This document shows, piece by piece, positions 1 to 6,904 of a DNA stretch of 20,866 bases. The notes beneath the pieces are model-generated. The model was not told the origin of the DNA and did no database searches. It was given only the letters and a program-made list of their open reading frames with translations. Numbering within the stretch: the stretch's first letter is position 1; the number at the start of each line of letters is the position of its first letter. Source of the stretch: Yinghuangia elevatio (lineage in GTDB: Bacteria; Actinomycetota; Actinomycetes; Streptomycetales; Streptomycetaceae); assembly GCF_040649515.1 (NCBI RefSeq), contig NZ_JBEZFP010000153.1, positions 1-20,866 of the forward strand, in the 5' to 3' direction. Position numbers and translations under genes: made by a program.

Positions 1-24
1 GGGCAGTCGGCCGGCCGGGCAGAC

Positions 25-102
25 GGTCGGTCAGGCGGTCGGTCAGGCGGTCAGGCGGTCGGCCAGTCAGTCGGTCAGGTGGGTCAGGTGGTCAGGCGGT
101 CG
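25..102. repeat. Degenerate short tandem repeat at the 3' end of otsB
   Basis: The motif GGTCAGG occurs six times (TCAGG starting at 31, 43, 51, 75, 84 and 92), mixed with GGTCGG variants and spaced 7 to 24 bp. The tract covers the sequence downstream of otsB and runs into its last codons. On the minus strand each copy reads CCTGACC, so several copies offer a TGA, and the otsB stop codon is itself one of them. It looks like a slippage-derived simple repeat; no regulatory role can be assigned. Confidence 0.6.
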
Positions 103-917
103 CCCAGGGCTGCCAGTAGCGCGGCCACGCCGGGCGGGCCCGGTACGACCACGTCGGCCCGCTCGGCCAGTTCGTGCACTTCGGTGGAGGCGCTGCACAC
201 GGTGAGGCCCGCGATTCCCTCGCCGCGCATTCGCTCCACGGCGTCGAAGGCCGCGAGGTCGCCGAGGTCGTCGCCGGCGAACAGCACGCTCCCGGCCGAG
301 CATTCGGCGGCGAAGGCAGTCAGCGCCCGTCCCTTGTCCATGCCCGGCGGACGCAACTCCAGGACGTAGCGCCCAGGTTCGACGGCCAGGCCATTCGCGT
401 CCGCAAGCTCGGCGAGCGGTGCGCGGAGGGCGTCGAACGCGGCCTGCGGGTCCGGCGCACGACGCGTGTGCACCGCCACCGCACTGCCCTTGTCCTCCGA
501 CCAGGTGACGTCGGCCAGGCCCAAGGAGTCGAGGAAGACCGGTAGTTGACGGCGTACCGCGTCGACGCCCGCGGGTACGTCGGGCGCGGTGACCCGCCCG
601 GTGGCCGCATCCCAGCGCTCCAGCCCGTAGTGGCCGAGCACGACGAGGCCGTCCAGGCCGGGTACGTCGGCGAAGCCCCCGTACTCGACGGCCACCGCGG
701 CGGGCCGACCGGTGATCACGACGGCCGCCGCCAGGTGCGGGGCGAGCCGGGCGAGCGCGGCGACCGCGTCGGCGTCCGCGCGGGCGTCGCGCGGGTCGTC
801 GACGATCGGGGCGAGGGTGCCGTCGAAGTCGAGGGCCACCACCCCCCGGGCCGGGTCGTCCAGAAGGGCCGAGAGTCCGGCCTTGCCTGCGGGCGTCGTC
901 GGGTGCGGCAGCTCCAT
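84..917 (-). CDS. otsB: Trehalose-6-phosphate phosphatase (OtsB, HAD superfamily)
   Basis: Removes the phosphate from trehalose 6-phosphate to give trehalose, the second step of the OtsA/OtsB route in the cytoplasm. All HAD motifs are visible in the 277-residue protein: the nucleophile motif DFDGTLAP with Asp30 and Asp32, the VVITGRP strand with Thr69 (motif II), Lys195 in DKGRAL, and GDDLGDLAAF with Asp216, Asp217 and Asp220 (motif III). The length is normal for actinobacterial OtsB. I chose the ATG at 917; a TTG nine bases upstream is open, but GGAGG lies between the two and so favours the ATG, although its spacing is short. The stop falls inside the GGTCAGG repeat. OtsA is not in the window and may lie to the left. 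It is transcribed in the same direction as the LytR_C and DUF3263 genes but is separated from them by about 135 bp. Confidence 0.93.
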   Translation of the reverse strand: MELPHPTTPAGKAGLSALLDDPARGVVALDFDGTLAPIVDDPRDARADADAVAALARLAPHLAAAVVITGRPAAVAVEYGGFADVPGLDGLVVLGHYGLERWDAATGRVTAPDVPAGVDAVRRQLPVFLDSLGLADVTWSEDKGSAVAVHTRRAPDPQAAFDALRAPLAELADANGLAVEPGRYVLELRPPGMDKGRALTAFAAECSAGSVLFAGDDLGDLAAFDAVERMRGEGIAGLTVCSASTEVHELAERADVVVPGPPGVAALLAALGDRLTT

Positions 918-1052
918 GGCCTCCAACCTACCCGGGGACGGCCGGACCTCCCGGATCCGGCACGTCCGCCGCGCGCCGGGCTCGGCGGGGGCGAGGCGGG
1001 CGACAGCGCGGAGCGGCGTGTCCGTGGGGCGGGCTGCCCGTGGCGCAGGCCG

Positions 1053-1757
1053 TCAGCGGGGTGGCACGCCGGCCGGGGCCCGGGGTGTCTCGGTGCCCAA
1101 CACCTTCCGGACCAGCGGCGCGTTCGGCGCGTCGACCACGATCACCACGAGGCGGGCCTGCGAGATGCCCTGGAACGTCGGCTTGATCCGGCGTACCTCG
1201 GGGAACGCCGCGGCGAGCCGCTTCGCCGCGGCCTCCTGCCCGGCCGGGTGGTACACGGTCGTCGCCGGAACACGCCCGTGCCAGGCGCCCGTTCCGGTGA
1301 CCCGCCAGCCCGCGGCGGTCAGTTTCGCGGTCAAGGCGCGGGCCGCGGCGGGGGTACGCGCCTGGTCGAGCACCACCACGTCGCCGAGCCCGCGTGGCGC
1401 GTCGGGTGCGGGCGGCGGCGCTCCGGCCGAGGCCGGGACCGCCGGGGCGGCGGCCGCCGCGGGAACGGCGTGCGGGGCGATCGGCTCCGCCGGTGCGGCG
1501 GCCGTACCGCCGCCGGTCGAATGGCCGAACCCCGCGACGAGCCCGCCGACCAGGGCGGCGACCGCCACCACGGCGACGGCCGACGACCCGGCCGCGCCGA
1601 GGCGGTCCAGCGGGTCCAGGACCGCGTCGGCGTCCGGTTCGTCGAGGTGGTCGGGCCGCCGCCACACGCCGGGGCCGCGGCCGAAGCCCTCGAAGGTGTC
1701 GCCGGTGTCGGTGAGATCACGGGGGTGTCGCGGGCGGCGGAAACGGCTGAGGGACAT
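1053..1757 (-). CDS. Membrane-anchored protein with LytR C-terminal (LytR_C) domain, VirR/Rv0431-like
   Basis: A 234-residue protein with a short basic cytoplasmic N-terminus, one membrane segment (about residues 58-77), an Ala/Pro-rich extracellular linker (80-122) and a C-terminal domain (about 126-210). That domain has the LytR_C pattern: a VVVLDQA strand, an Ala-rich helix, AAGWRVTGTG, then TTVYHPAGQEAAAKRLA and a final LVVIVVDA strand. LytR_C domains also occur at the end of LytR-CpsA-Psr cell-wall ligases, but the catalytic LCP domain is absent here. The ATG at 1757 has GGAG about nine bases upstream. The DUF3263 gene lies upstream on the same strand; in Mycobacterium tuberculosis the equivalent pair is Rv0430-Rv0431, and Rv0431 (VirR) affects envelope and vesicle release. 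A cell-envelope role here is inferred from that similarity and the topology; the biochemical activity is unknown. Confidence 0.8.
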   Translation of the reverse strand: MSLSRFRRPRHPRDLTDTGDTFEGFGRGPGVWRRPDHLDEPDADAVLDPLDRLGAAGSSAVAVVAVAALVGGLVAGFGHSTGGGTAAAPAEPIAPHAVPAAAAAPAVPASAGAPPPAPDAPRGLGDVVVLDQARTPAAARALTAKLTAAGWRVTGTGAWHGRVPATTVYHPAGQEAAAKRLAAAFPEVRRIKPTFQGISQARLVVIVVDAPNAPLVRKVLGTETPRAPAGVPPR

Positions 1758-2088
1758 CGGCGTTCACTCCGGCGGTCCAGGGACGGGCGGGACAGCGACG
1801 GCATCGCGGGCAGGCAGGCGGACACAGATGTTCGGACGCGGGCCACCGCCCGGTCCGTCAGTAGGCCGCAGGCTCGCCGGCCGCCGAAATCGCAGGCTGG
1901 TGCGAACACGCGGTGGTAATAACGGTTTTCGTCGGCCCCCTACCCAAACAACGGGCGGGGTCAGAGGTGGGTTGCGGGAGGGCAGTCCGGGGGCGATCCG
2001 CGGAACGCCACCCGGCTCGGCCCGTCACGGAACTCCGTTCGGTCGGCTCCATGACGGGCTCGGCCGCGACGGGCCGACGTGCCTGCCC
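1758..2088. other. Intergenic region between the DUF3263 and LytR_C genes
   Basis: 331 bp without a convincing gene. A patch richer in A+T (about 1915-1951) is the best place for the LytR_C gene's own promoter, but I could not find hexamers with proper spacing. Near the DUF3263 stop there is an 8-bp inverted repeat (GCCCGTCA 2020-2027, TGACGGGC 2052-2059), and its arms lie next to two copies of GGCTCGGCC (2014-2022 and 2057-2065). It may form a weak 3' hairpin for DUF3263 mRNA. The open frames crossing this stretch have the composition of shadow ORFs. Confidence 0.5.
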
Positions 2089-2511
2089 TCAGGGCCGGTG
2101 TCGCCGGACCGTCGTCGCGGACCTGGCCGTCTGGCGTGCGGCGCGCAGCCTACGCAGGCGCTGGACCAGCATCGGGTCGTGCTCCAGCGCCTCGGGGCGG
2201 TCCAGCAGGGCGTTCAGCGCCTGGTAGTACCGGGTCGGCGAGCAGCCGAAACGGTCGCGTACCGCCCGCTCCTTGGCCCCGGCATGCCGCCACCACTGGC
2301 GCTCGAAGTCGAGGATCTCGACGTCGCGCGCCGTGAGGCCGCCCTCCCCGTCGGCGCCGGGTCCGTTCGCACCAGGGATGTTCGTGCCGGTGCCGGGGAC
2401 CTGCGCGGCGGTGTGGTCGGACTCGGGGGCCTGCTGCGGGAGGACCGCGAGGTCGTCGAGTCCGGGTATCCGCGCGGTCGCCTCGTACCTGTCCGTGTCC
2501 CGCTCGCTCAT
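2089..2511 (-). CDS. DUF3263 family protein (Rv0430-like, probable DNA-binding)
   Basis: A 140-residue protein with a poorly conserved, Gly/Pro-rich N-terminus (1-57) and a DUF3263 domain at about 58-128. The domain is recognisable from LTARDVEILDFERQWW, then GAKERAVRDRFGCSPTRYYQ and LLDRPEALEHDPMLVQRLRRLR. The middle helix pair (DRFGCSPTRYYQ) looks like a small sigma-like helix-turn-helix, and the tail is very basic, so DNA binding is a reasonable inference but is not demonstrated. The ATG at 2511 has GGAGGA about 11 bases upstream. The first 50 residues are weakly constrained, so an internal start cannot be excluded. Conserved neighbourhood with a LytR_C protein suggests a joint envelope-related role. 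Confidence 0.82.
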   Translation of the reverse strand: MSERDTDRYEATARIPGLDDLAVLPQQAPESDHTAAQVPGTGTNIPGANGPGADGEGGLTARDVEILDFERQWWRHAGAKERAVRDRFGCSPTRYYQALNALLDRPEALEHDPMLVQRLRRLRAARQTARSATTVRRHRP

Positions 2512-2736
2512 CGCCTCGCCCGCTCCTCCGTCGCCGTGCGTCCTGCGCGGGCTCTCGGCCCGTGCCCGTCATTGTGCCCGCCGCCACCGACGTCACCCTG
2601 CACCGCCACCACGGCCCGGGCCGGAAAACCACCCGATTCACCCGACTGAGCCGCCGGGCACGGTACGCTCCGCCGGAGCGCCCGCCTCTGACCCGAACCG
2701 CACCCCCGCCGACCTCCCGTCGAACCCCCTCCCCGG

Positions 2737-2775
2737 TGGGCGGAGCCGGACCATTCGGGCACTAAGCTCCGCCCA
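2737..2775. promoter_or_regulatory. 10-bp inverted repeat and possible leaderless promoter at the cupin start
   Basis: The arms TGGGCGGAGC (2737-2746) and GCTCCGCCCA (2766-2775) are perfect inverted repeats separated by 19 nt, and the right arm ends on the A of the cupin start codon. A -10-like hexamer TAAGCT (2763-2768) lies six bases before the ATG, and no Shine-Dalgarno is visible. This is the geometry expected of a leaderless transcript starting at the ATG. In that case the repeat would act as a DNA operator, not an RNA hairpin. No good -35 was found. Confidence 0.45.
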
Positions 2776-3116
2776 TGTCGACTTTTGCCGTTCACATCCC
2801 CGACGCCGAGCTCGAACCGGACCCGCTCGACCCGTCGCAGATCGTCTCCGGTTCGCCCGAGGTCTCCGGCAAGGTGCTGTGGGAGTCCGAGGACGGGAAG
2901 ATCATCCGCGGTCTGTGGCAGATCACGCCCGGCGTGGTGACCGACACCGAGGCCAACGAGATGTTCGTGGTGGTCAGCGGTCGCGCCACCATCGAGGTCG
3001 AGGGCGGCGAGACGGTCGAGGTCGGCCCCGGCGACGCGTGCGTCCTGGAAGAGGGCGCGAAGACCCGCTGGACCGTCCACGAGACGCTGCGCAAGGCGTA
3101 CGTCATCCAGTACTGA
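2775..3116 (+). CDS. Small single-domain cupin protein (cupin_3/DUF861-like)
   Basis: A 113-residue protein made almost entirely of one cupin beta-barrel (about residues 40-113): NEMFVVVSGRATIEVEGGE, then VEVGPGDACVLEEGAKTRWTV and RKAYVIQY at the C-terminus. This is the pattern of the short EutQ/ureidoglycolate-lyase-like cupin_3 group. The metal-binding histidines of classic cupin motif 1 are replaced (the segment reads TDTEANEMF), leaving one His in WTVHE, so a catalytic metal site is uncertain. The start codon lies in an inverted repeat with no ribosome binding site. Divergent from DUF3263 and convergent with the permease operon, it is probably monocistronic. The substrate or ligand cannot be read from the sequence. 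Confidence 0.85.
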   Translation: MSTFAVHIPDAELEPDPLDPSQIVSGSPEVSGKVLWESEDGKIIRGLWQITPGVVTDTEANEMFVVVSGRATIEVEGGETVEVGPGDACVLEEGAKTRWTVHETLRKAYVIQY

Positions 3117-3188
3117 AACGAGACCCGGCCGCGGACCCGGCGGGTCGGCGCCCGGGCCGTCGGCATACACGGCCGTCAGCACAGCGGG

Positions 3189-3235
3189 AAAAGGCCGGGC
3201 AGGGCGCTTCGGGGGCGCGCCCTGCCCGGCCTTTT
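3189..3235. terminator. Bidirectional intrinsic terminator between cupin and permease genes
   Basis: AAAA plus a 15-nt G+C-rich arm (3189-3207) is exactly complementary to the arm ending in TTTT (3217-3235). This gives a 19-bp stem with a 9-nt loop. A-tract and T-tract flank both sides, so it can serve the plus-strand cupin transcript and the convergent minus-strand ABC permease transcript. It is the clearest terminator in the window. Confidence 0.93.
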
Positions 3236-3279
3236 CGGTCCCGGGATCGGAGCCCTCGTCGGGCGGGCCGTCGGGCGGG

Positions 3280-4233
3280 CTACTTGATCGAGCCCGCGGT
3301 CAGGCCCGACACCACGTGCTTCTCGATGAAGGCGAACAGCACCACCACCGGCACGATCGCGATCACCGACCCGGCGAACAGGTACTGCCACTGCACCTCG
3401 TAGACGCCGAGGAAGTTGTTGATGCCGACCGTCAGCGGCTGCTTCTCCGGGGTCGTGATGAGGGTCAGCGCGACCACGAACTCGCTCCACGCCGCGATGA
3501 AGGTGAAGATCACCGCGGTCACGATCCCCGGCATCGCCAGCGGCAGCGTGACGCGGCGCAGCGCGCCGAGCCGCGACGCGCCGTCGATCATCGCGGCCTC
3601 CTCCAGTTCGACCGGGATCGAGCTGAAGTACGCGGTCAGGATCCACACCGAGAACGCGAGGTTGAACGCGCCGTTCACCAGGACCAGCGCCCACATGGAG
3701 TCGAGCAGGTCGAAGATGAAGAACTCCCGGTACAGGCCGACCAGCAGCGACGTCGGCTGGAACATCTGGGTGACCAGCACCAGCAGGAGGAACAGCCCGC
3801 GGCCCCGGAAGCGGCGCCGCGCGGTGTAGTACGCCGCGGGCAGCGCGACGACGACGACCAGCAGGGTCGACAGCGCGCACACGATCAGCGAGACCTTGAG
3901 GTTGTCGCCGAGCGTCGAGTCCTTCCATACGTCGACGAAGTTCGACCACTGGAACTCCGAGGGCAGGTAGCTGTCCTCGGTCAGCTGGTCGGCGGGGCGC
4001 AGCGCGGTGACGAACATTTCCAGGTACGGCAGCACGAACAGGATGGCGACGACCCACGCGGTCGCGCCGATCGCGAGCTTGCGCCCGGTGCCGGTGGGGC
4101 GGCGGCGCGGCGCGGGCAGGGCCAGTGCGCCCGCACCGCCTCCCGTCGCGCCGCCGGTCGCGTCCGCGGCCGTGGCCCGGGTCCCGGCGTCGGCCACCTT
4201 GTCTGCCACCGTCTCGGCGGTCGGGTCGGCCAT
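3280..4233 (-). CDS. Carbohydrate ABC transporter permease, MalG type
   Basis: A 317-residue inner-membrane component of a CUT1 sugar importer. The N-terminal 50 residues are Ala/Gly-rich and cytoplasmic. Membrane segments follow at about 55-78, 113-135, 147-168, 180-203, 236-258 and 287-304. The cytoplasmic EAA loop that docks the ATPase is clear (EEAAMIDGAS, about 211-220, then RRVTLPLAMPG). The C-terminus HVVSGLTAGSIK is the usual MalG-like ending. The ATG at 4233 has AAGGAG about ten bases upstream and lies one base after the stop of the preceding permease gene (TGACATG), so the two are translationally coupled. It ends about 45 bp from the bidirectional terminator. No ATPase gene follows. 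The sugar specificity is inferred only from the adjacent amino-sugar genes. Confidence 0.93.
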   Translation of the reverse strand: MADPTAETVADKVADAGTRATAADATGGATGGGAGALALPAPRRRPTGTGRKLAIGATAWVVAILFVLPYLEMFVTALRPADQLTEDSYLPSEFQWSNFVDVWKDSTLGDNLKVSLIVCALSTLLVVVVALPAAYYTARRRFRGRGLFLLLVLVTQMFQPTSLLVGLYREFFIFDLLDSMWALVLVNGAFNLAFSVWILTAYFSSIPVELEEAAMIDGASRLGALRRVTLPLAMPGIVTAVIFTFIAAWSEFVVALTLITTPEKQPLTVGINNFLGVYEVQWQYLFAGSVIAIVPVVVLFAFIEKHVVSGLTAGSIK

Positions 4234-4234
4234 G

Positions 4235-5287
4235 TCAGTCCGTCTCCTTGTTCCACCGGCTCACCCGCAGGTAGACCAGCACGAGCACGATGATCAGCCC
4301 GAAGTTCACGACGGACATCGCCGCGCTCTCGCCGATGTCGGTGGACTTGAGCTTGTACATGAACGTCGTCGTGGTGTCCGTCTGGTAGCCCGGTCCGCCG
4401 CCGGTCATCGCCCAGATGATGGGGAACGAGTTGAAGACGTTGATGAGGTTGATGACGACGGCGACGAGGATCGCGGGGCGCAGCAGCGGCAGGGTCACGC
4501 TGAGGTAGGTGCGCCACTTGGACGCGCCGTCCATGCGGGCCGCCTCGTACACGTCGGCGGGGATCGTCTGCAGTCCGGCGAGCAGGGTGTAGGTGGTGAA
4601 CGGCAGCGACACGAACACCGCGACCGCGATCATCCAGGGGAACGCGGTCTCCGGTTTGCCGAGCCAGTCCTCGCCCTTGTCGATGACGTGCAGGTCGACC
4701 AGCAGCGTGTTGATGACGCCCCGGCTGTGGTGCAGCATCCAGCGGAACACCACGGCGGTCATGAACACCGACGCGGCCCAGGGGATGATGAGCGCCCAGC
4801 GGGCCGCCCGGCGGCCGGGGAACTGCTGGTTGAAGAGCTGCGCGAGGCCCAGCGAGAGCACCAGCGTGATGGCCACGACGAAGACGACCCACACCAGCGT
4901 GTTGCGCAGGACGTGCCCGAAGTCGGGTTCGTCGAACAGCTTCTGGTAGTTGTCGAAGCCGTTGGAGCCCTTCACGACGCCGGTTCTGCGGATGCGCAGG
5001 AACGAGCTGCGCACCATCTCGACGACCGGCCACAGCACGACGAGGGCGATCAGCAGGATGGCCGGGCCGAGCCACAGCAGCGGCTCGAAGCGCCGCCAGG
5101 GACTGCGGCCGCGCCGGCCCTTCGGCGAACCGCCTTTCGCGGTACGCCCCTTGGGCGGCCCCCCGGCGGGCGGTCCGCCCGGCGACGGACGGTCCGGTGT
5201 GTGGCTTCCCGACGTCGGGCTCCCCGACGTCGGACCCGTCGGTTTCGGGCTCTCCGGCGAGGGGGCCGGCGATGGTGACGCGCGCAC
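4235..5287 (-). CDS. Carbohydrate ABC transporter permease, MalF type, with long Pro/Gly/Ser-rich N-terminus
   Basis: A 350-residue first permease of the CUT1 importer. Six membrane segments begin at about residue 70. The EAA motif is at about 248-271 (EAARMDGASKWRTYLSVTLPLL), and the GGGPGYQT loop near 297 is typical of MalF/UgpA-like proteins. The start chosen is the GTG at 5287, preceded by a strong GGGAGGAG with seven bases of spacing; the frame stays open upstream to 5368 but has no better site. Unusually, residues 1-66 form a cytoplasmic low-complexity tail rich in Pro, Gly and Ser that contains a tandem GSPTSGSPTSGS repeat. It pairs with the MalG-type permease one base downstream and with the binding protein upstream. 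Confidence 0.93.
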   Translation of the reverse strand: MRASPSPAPSPESPKPTGPTSGSPTSGSHTPDRPSPGGPPAGGPPKGRTAKGGSPKGRRGRSPWRRFEPLLWLGPAILLIALVVLWPVVEMVRSSFLRIRRTGVVKGSNGFDNYQKLFDEPDFGHVLRNTLVWVVFVVAITLVLSLGLAQLFNQQFPGRRAARWALIIPWAASVFMTAVVFRWMLHHSRGVINTLLVDLHVIDKGEDWLGKPETAFPWMIAVAVFVSLPFTTYTLLAGLQTIPADVYEAARMDGASKWRTYLSVTLPLLRPAILVAVVINLINVFNSFPIIWAMTGGGPGYQTDTTTTFMYKLKSTDIGESAAMSVVNFGLIIVLVLVYLRVSRWNKETD

Positions 5288-5425
5288 GATTTCGCTCCTC
5301 CCTCTCGCGAGGGGTCGTTCGGGCGCCGGCGGGTGCCGCCCGGACGCGGGTGGACGTCCGGACGGCACCGGTCGGGCCTGGCGGGAGTCGGGGCGGCGGC
5401 GGCCGCCCCGGGCGGTGTCGCGGCG

Positions 5426-5460
5426 GGCCGGGCGGCTCCGTTCCCGGAGGCCGCCCGGCC
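5426..5460 (-). terminator. Intra-operon hairpin between the binding-protein and permease genes
   Basis: GGCCGGGCGGC (5426-5436) pairs with GCCGCCCGGCC (5450-5460), and an inner TCCG/CGGA stem (5437-5440, 5445-5448) closes a TTCC loop with one bulged G. The hairpin is eight bases downstream of the binding-protein stop and has no T-tract. This position in sugar ABC operons usually marks an attenuator or a 3'-end protector that keeps binding-protein mRNA more abundant than permease mRNA. That function is inferred. Confidence 0.65.
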
Positions 5461-5467
5461 GCGGTCG

Positions 5468-6772
5468 TCACTGCTGCATCTTGACCGCTTCCTCGGCCGC
5501 CTTCTGGAGCTGGTCGAGGACCTCCTTGGGCGACTTGCCGCCGACCGCGGCCCCCAGCTCGGTCTTGATCTTCGGCGAGATGACGTCCCACGCGGTGTCG
5601 TTGACCGGGTAGAACTTGGCGTTCGGCATCATCTCGATGAAGGGCTTGAGCTTCTCGTTCGCCGGGTCCGCGGCCATCTTGGTCATGACCGACTTGGTCA
5701 CCGGGACGAACGAGTTGTCCTGCTGGAACTTCAGCTGGTTCTCGGTGTTGTACGCGACATCGAGGAACGCCTTGATCTGGTCCTTGTGGCCGTTCTGCTT
5801 GAACGCCATCACGTAGTCCGCGACGCCCAGCGTCTCGGTGAGCGGCCCGGACTTGCCGGGGATCGGTGCCGTACCGAAGTTGATGTTCGGGTACTTGTTC
5901 TTGAGCTGCGGAAGCATCGTCGGGTGGCCGTTGACCATGCCGGCGCTGCCGCCGTAGAAGTCGGTCCAGATCTCGGCGCGCTTCTTGGTGCCGGGGTTGG
6001 GCTCGGTCAGGCCGGGCTTGACGAGGTTGTCGTTGATCCAGTTGAGCGTGTCGACGTTGGCCTGGCTGTTGATCGTGTACTTGTCGCCGGTCTTGTACGC
6101 GCCGCCGTTGCCGAGGAACCAGTTCATGAACTCGCCCTGCGGTTCCTCCGAGCCCATCGGCAGGCCGTACGGCGTGGCCACGCCCGCGGCCTTGAGCTTC
6201 TCGGCCACGGCCTTCAGCTCGTCCCAGGTCTTGGGCGGCTCGGCAATACCGGCCTTGGCGAACAGGTCCTTGTTGTAGAACATCTGCCGCGCGCTCGACG
6301 TGAACGGAATGCCGAACTGCTCGCTGCCGACCGACGACGAGGGCAGGAAGGACTCGATGAGGTCGGCGCGCGTGGCGTCCGACATGACGTCCTTGACCGG
6401 GTAGAGAAGGTCGTCGGCGACCTTGTCGGCATAACCGCCGGTCTGCAGGATGTCCGGGAGCTGCTTGTTCTGGATCATCGTGGCGACCTTCTTGTCGATG
6501 TCATCCCAGCTGATGACTTCGAGGTCGACCTTGATCCCGGGGTATTTGGCGTTGAAGTTCTTGATCACGCCGTCCCAGTACGCCTTGGTGCTGCCGTCAC
6601 CCGAGCCGTAGTCGGCGACGGCCAGCTTGAGCGTGGCGTCCTTCGGCGCGCCCGAGCCGCCCTGTGCGCCGTTGTCGGACGAGTCGTCCTTGTCGTCGTC
6701 GGAACCGCACGCGGTCAGCATCAACGACGCGGAGAGTCCAATTGCAGCCGCTGCCATCAGGTGACGCTTCAC
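5468..6772 (-). CDS. Extracellular sugar-binding lipoprotein of ABC transporter (family 1)
   Basis: A 434-residue solute-binding protein. A basic N-terminus and hydrophobic segment end in the lipobox LTAC with Cys22, so it is lipid-anchored outside the membrane. An Asp/Ser/Gly-rich tether (23-45) precedes the mature fold. Family 1 hallmarks include FNAKYPGIKVDLEVISWDD near the start, MIQNKQLPDIL, GIPFTSSARQMFYNKDLFAKAG (hinge region) and WDELKAVAEKLK. The start is a GTG at 6772 with AAAGGTGG upstream; the alternative ATG five codons later would shorten the signal peptide. It is first in the transport operon, about 350 bp downstream of the DeoR gene, with its own promoter-like sequence. The ligand is probably an amino sugar or amino-sugar oligosaccharide, judged only from context. 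Confidence 0.93.
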   Translation of the reverse strand: MKRHLMAAAAIGLSASLMLTACGSDDDKDDSSDNGAQGGSGAPKDATLKLAVADYGSGDGSTKAYWDGVIKNFNAKYPGIKVDLEVISWDDIDKKVATMIQNKQLPDILQTGGYADKVADDLLYPVKDVMSDATRADLIESFLPSSSVGSEQFGIPFTSSARQMFYNKDLFAKAGIAEPPKTWDELKAVAEKLKAAGVATPYGLPMGSEEPQGEFMNWFLGNGGAYKTGDKYTINSQANVDTLNWINDNLVKPGLTEPNPGTKKRAEIWTDFYGGSAGMVNGHPTMLPQLKNKYPNINFGTAPIPGKSGPLTETLGVADYVMAFKQNGHKDQIKAFLDVAYNTENQLKFQQDNSFVPVTKSVMTKMAADPANEKLKPFIEMMPNAKFYPVNDTAWDVISPKIKTELGAAVGGKSPKEVLDQLQKAAEEAVKMQQ

Positions 6773-6863
6773 CCTGAAACCACCTTTTCACCGGAGATCA
6801 CGACTGGTCGCCGTCGGCTCCGGCACAAGCGGAGCCGCCTGCTTGCCCTTGCTCATATGTGTT

Positions 6864-6887
6864 CGCAAACTGCCTGTCCCGCAAACT
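6864..6887. repeat. Direct repeat, candidate operator of the transport operon
   Basis: CGCAAACT occurs at 6864-6871 and again at 6880-6887, exactly 16 bp apart, just downstream of the predicted transcription start. The second copy runs on into CTTTCAA (6886-6892), a heptamer also found in the agaS-side promoter (8024-8030). Direct repeats containing TTTC-like cores are a common operator form for DeoR-family repressors, so the adjacent regulator is the natural candidate. Binding is inferred. Confidence 0.4.
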
Positions 6888-6904
6888 TTCAAGCAGTGAC
6901 GAGC

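Noticed and set aside
951..960. Perfect palindrome CCGGATCCGG upstream of otsB
   Set aside because: Ten-bp G+C palindromes are expected by chance at this composition and it has no promoter context.
712..2649. A 645-codon plus-strand open frame across otsB, LytR_C and DUF3263
   Set aside because: It is antisense to three supported genes and is rich in Arg, Ala, Gly and Ser without motifs, as expected from G+C-biased codons.
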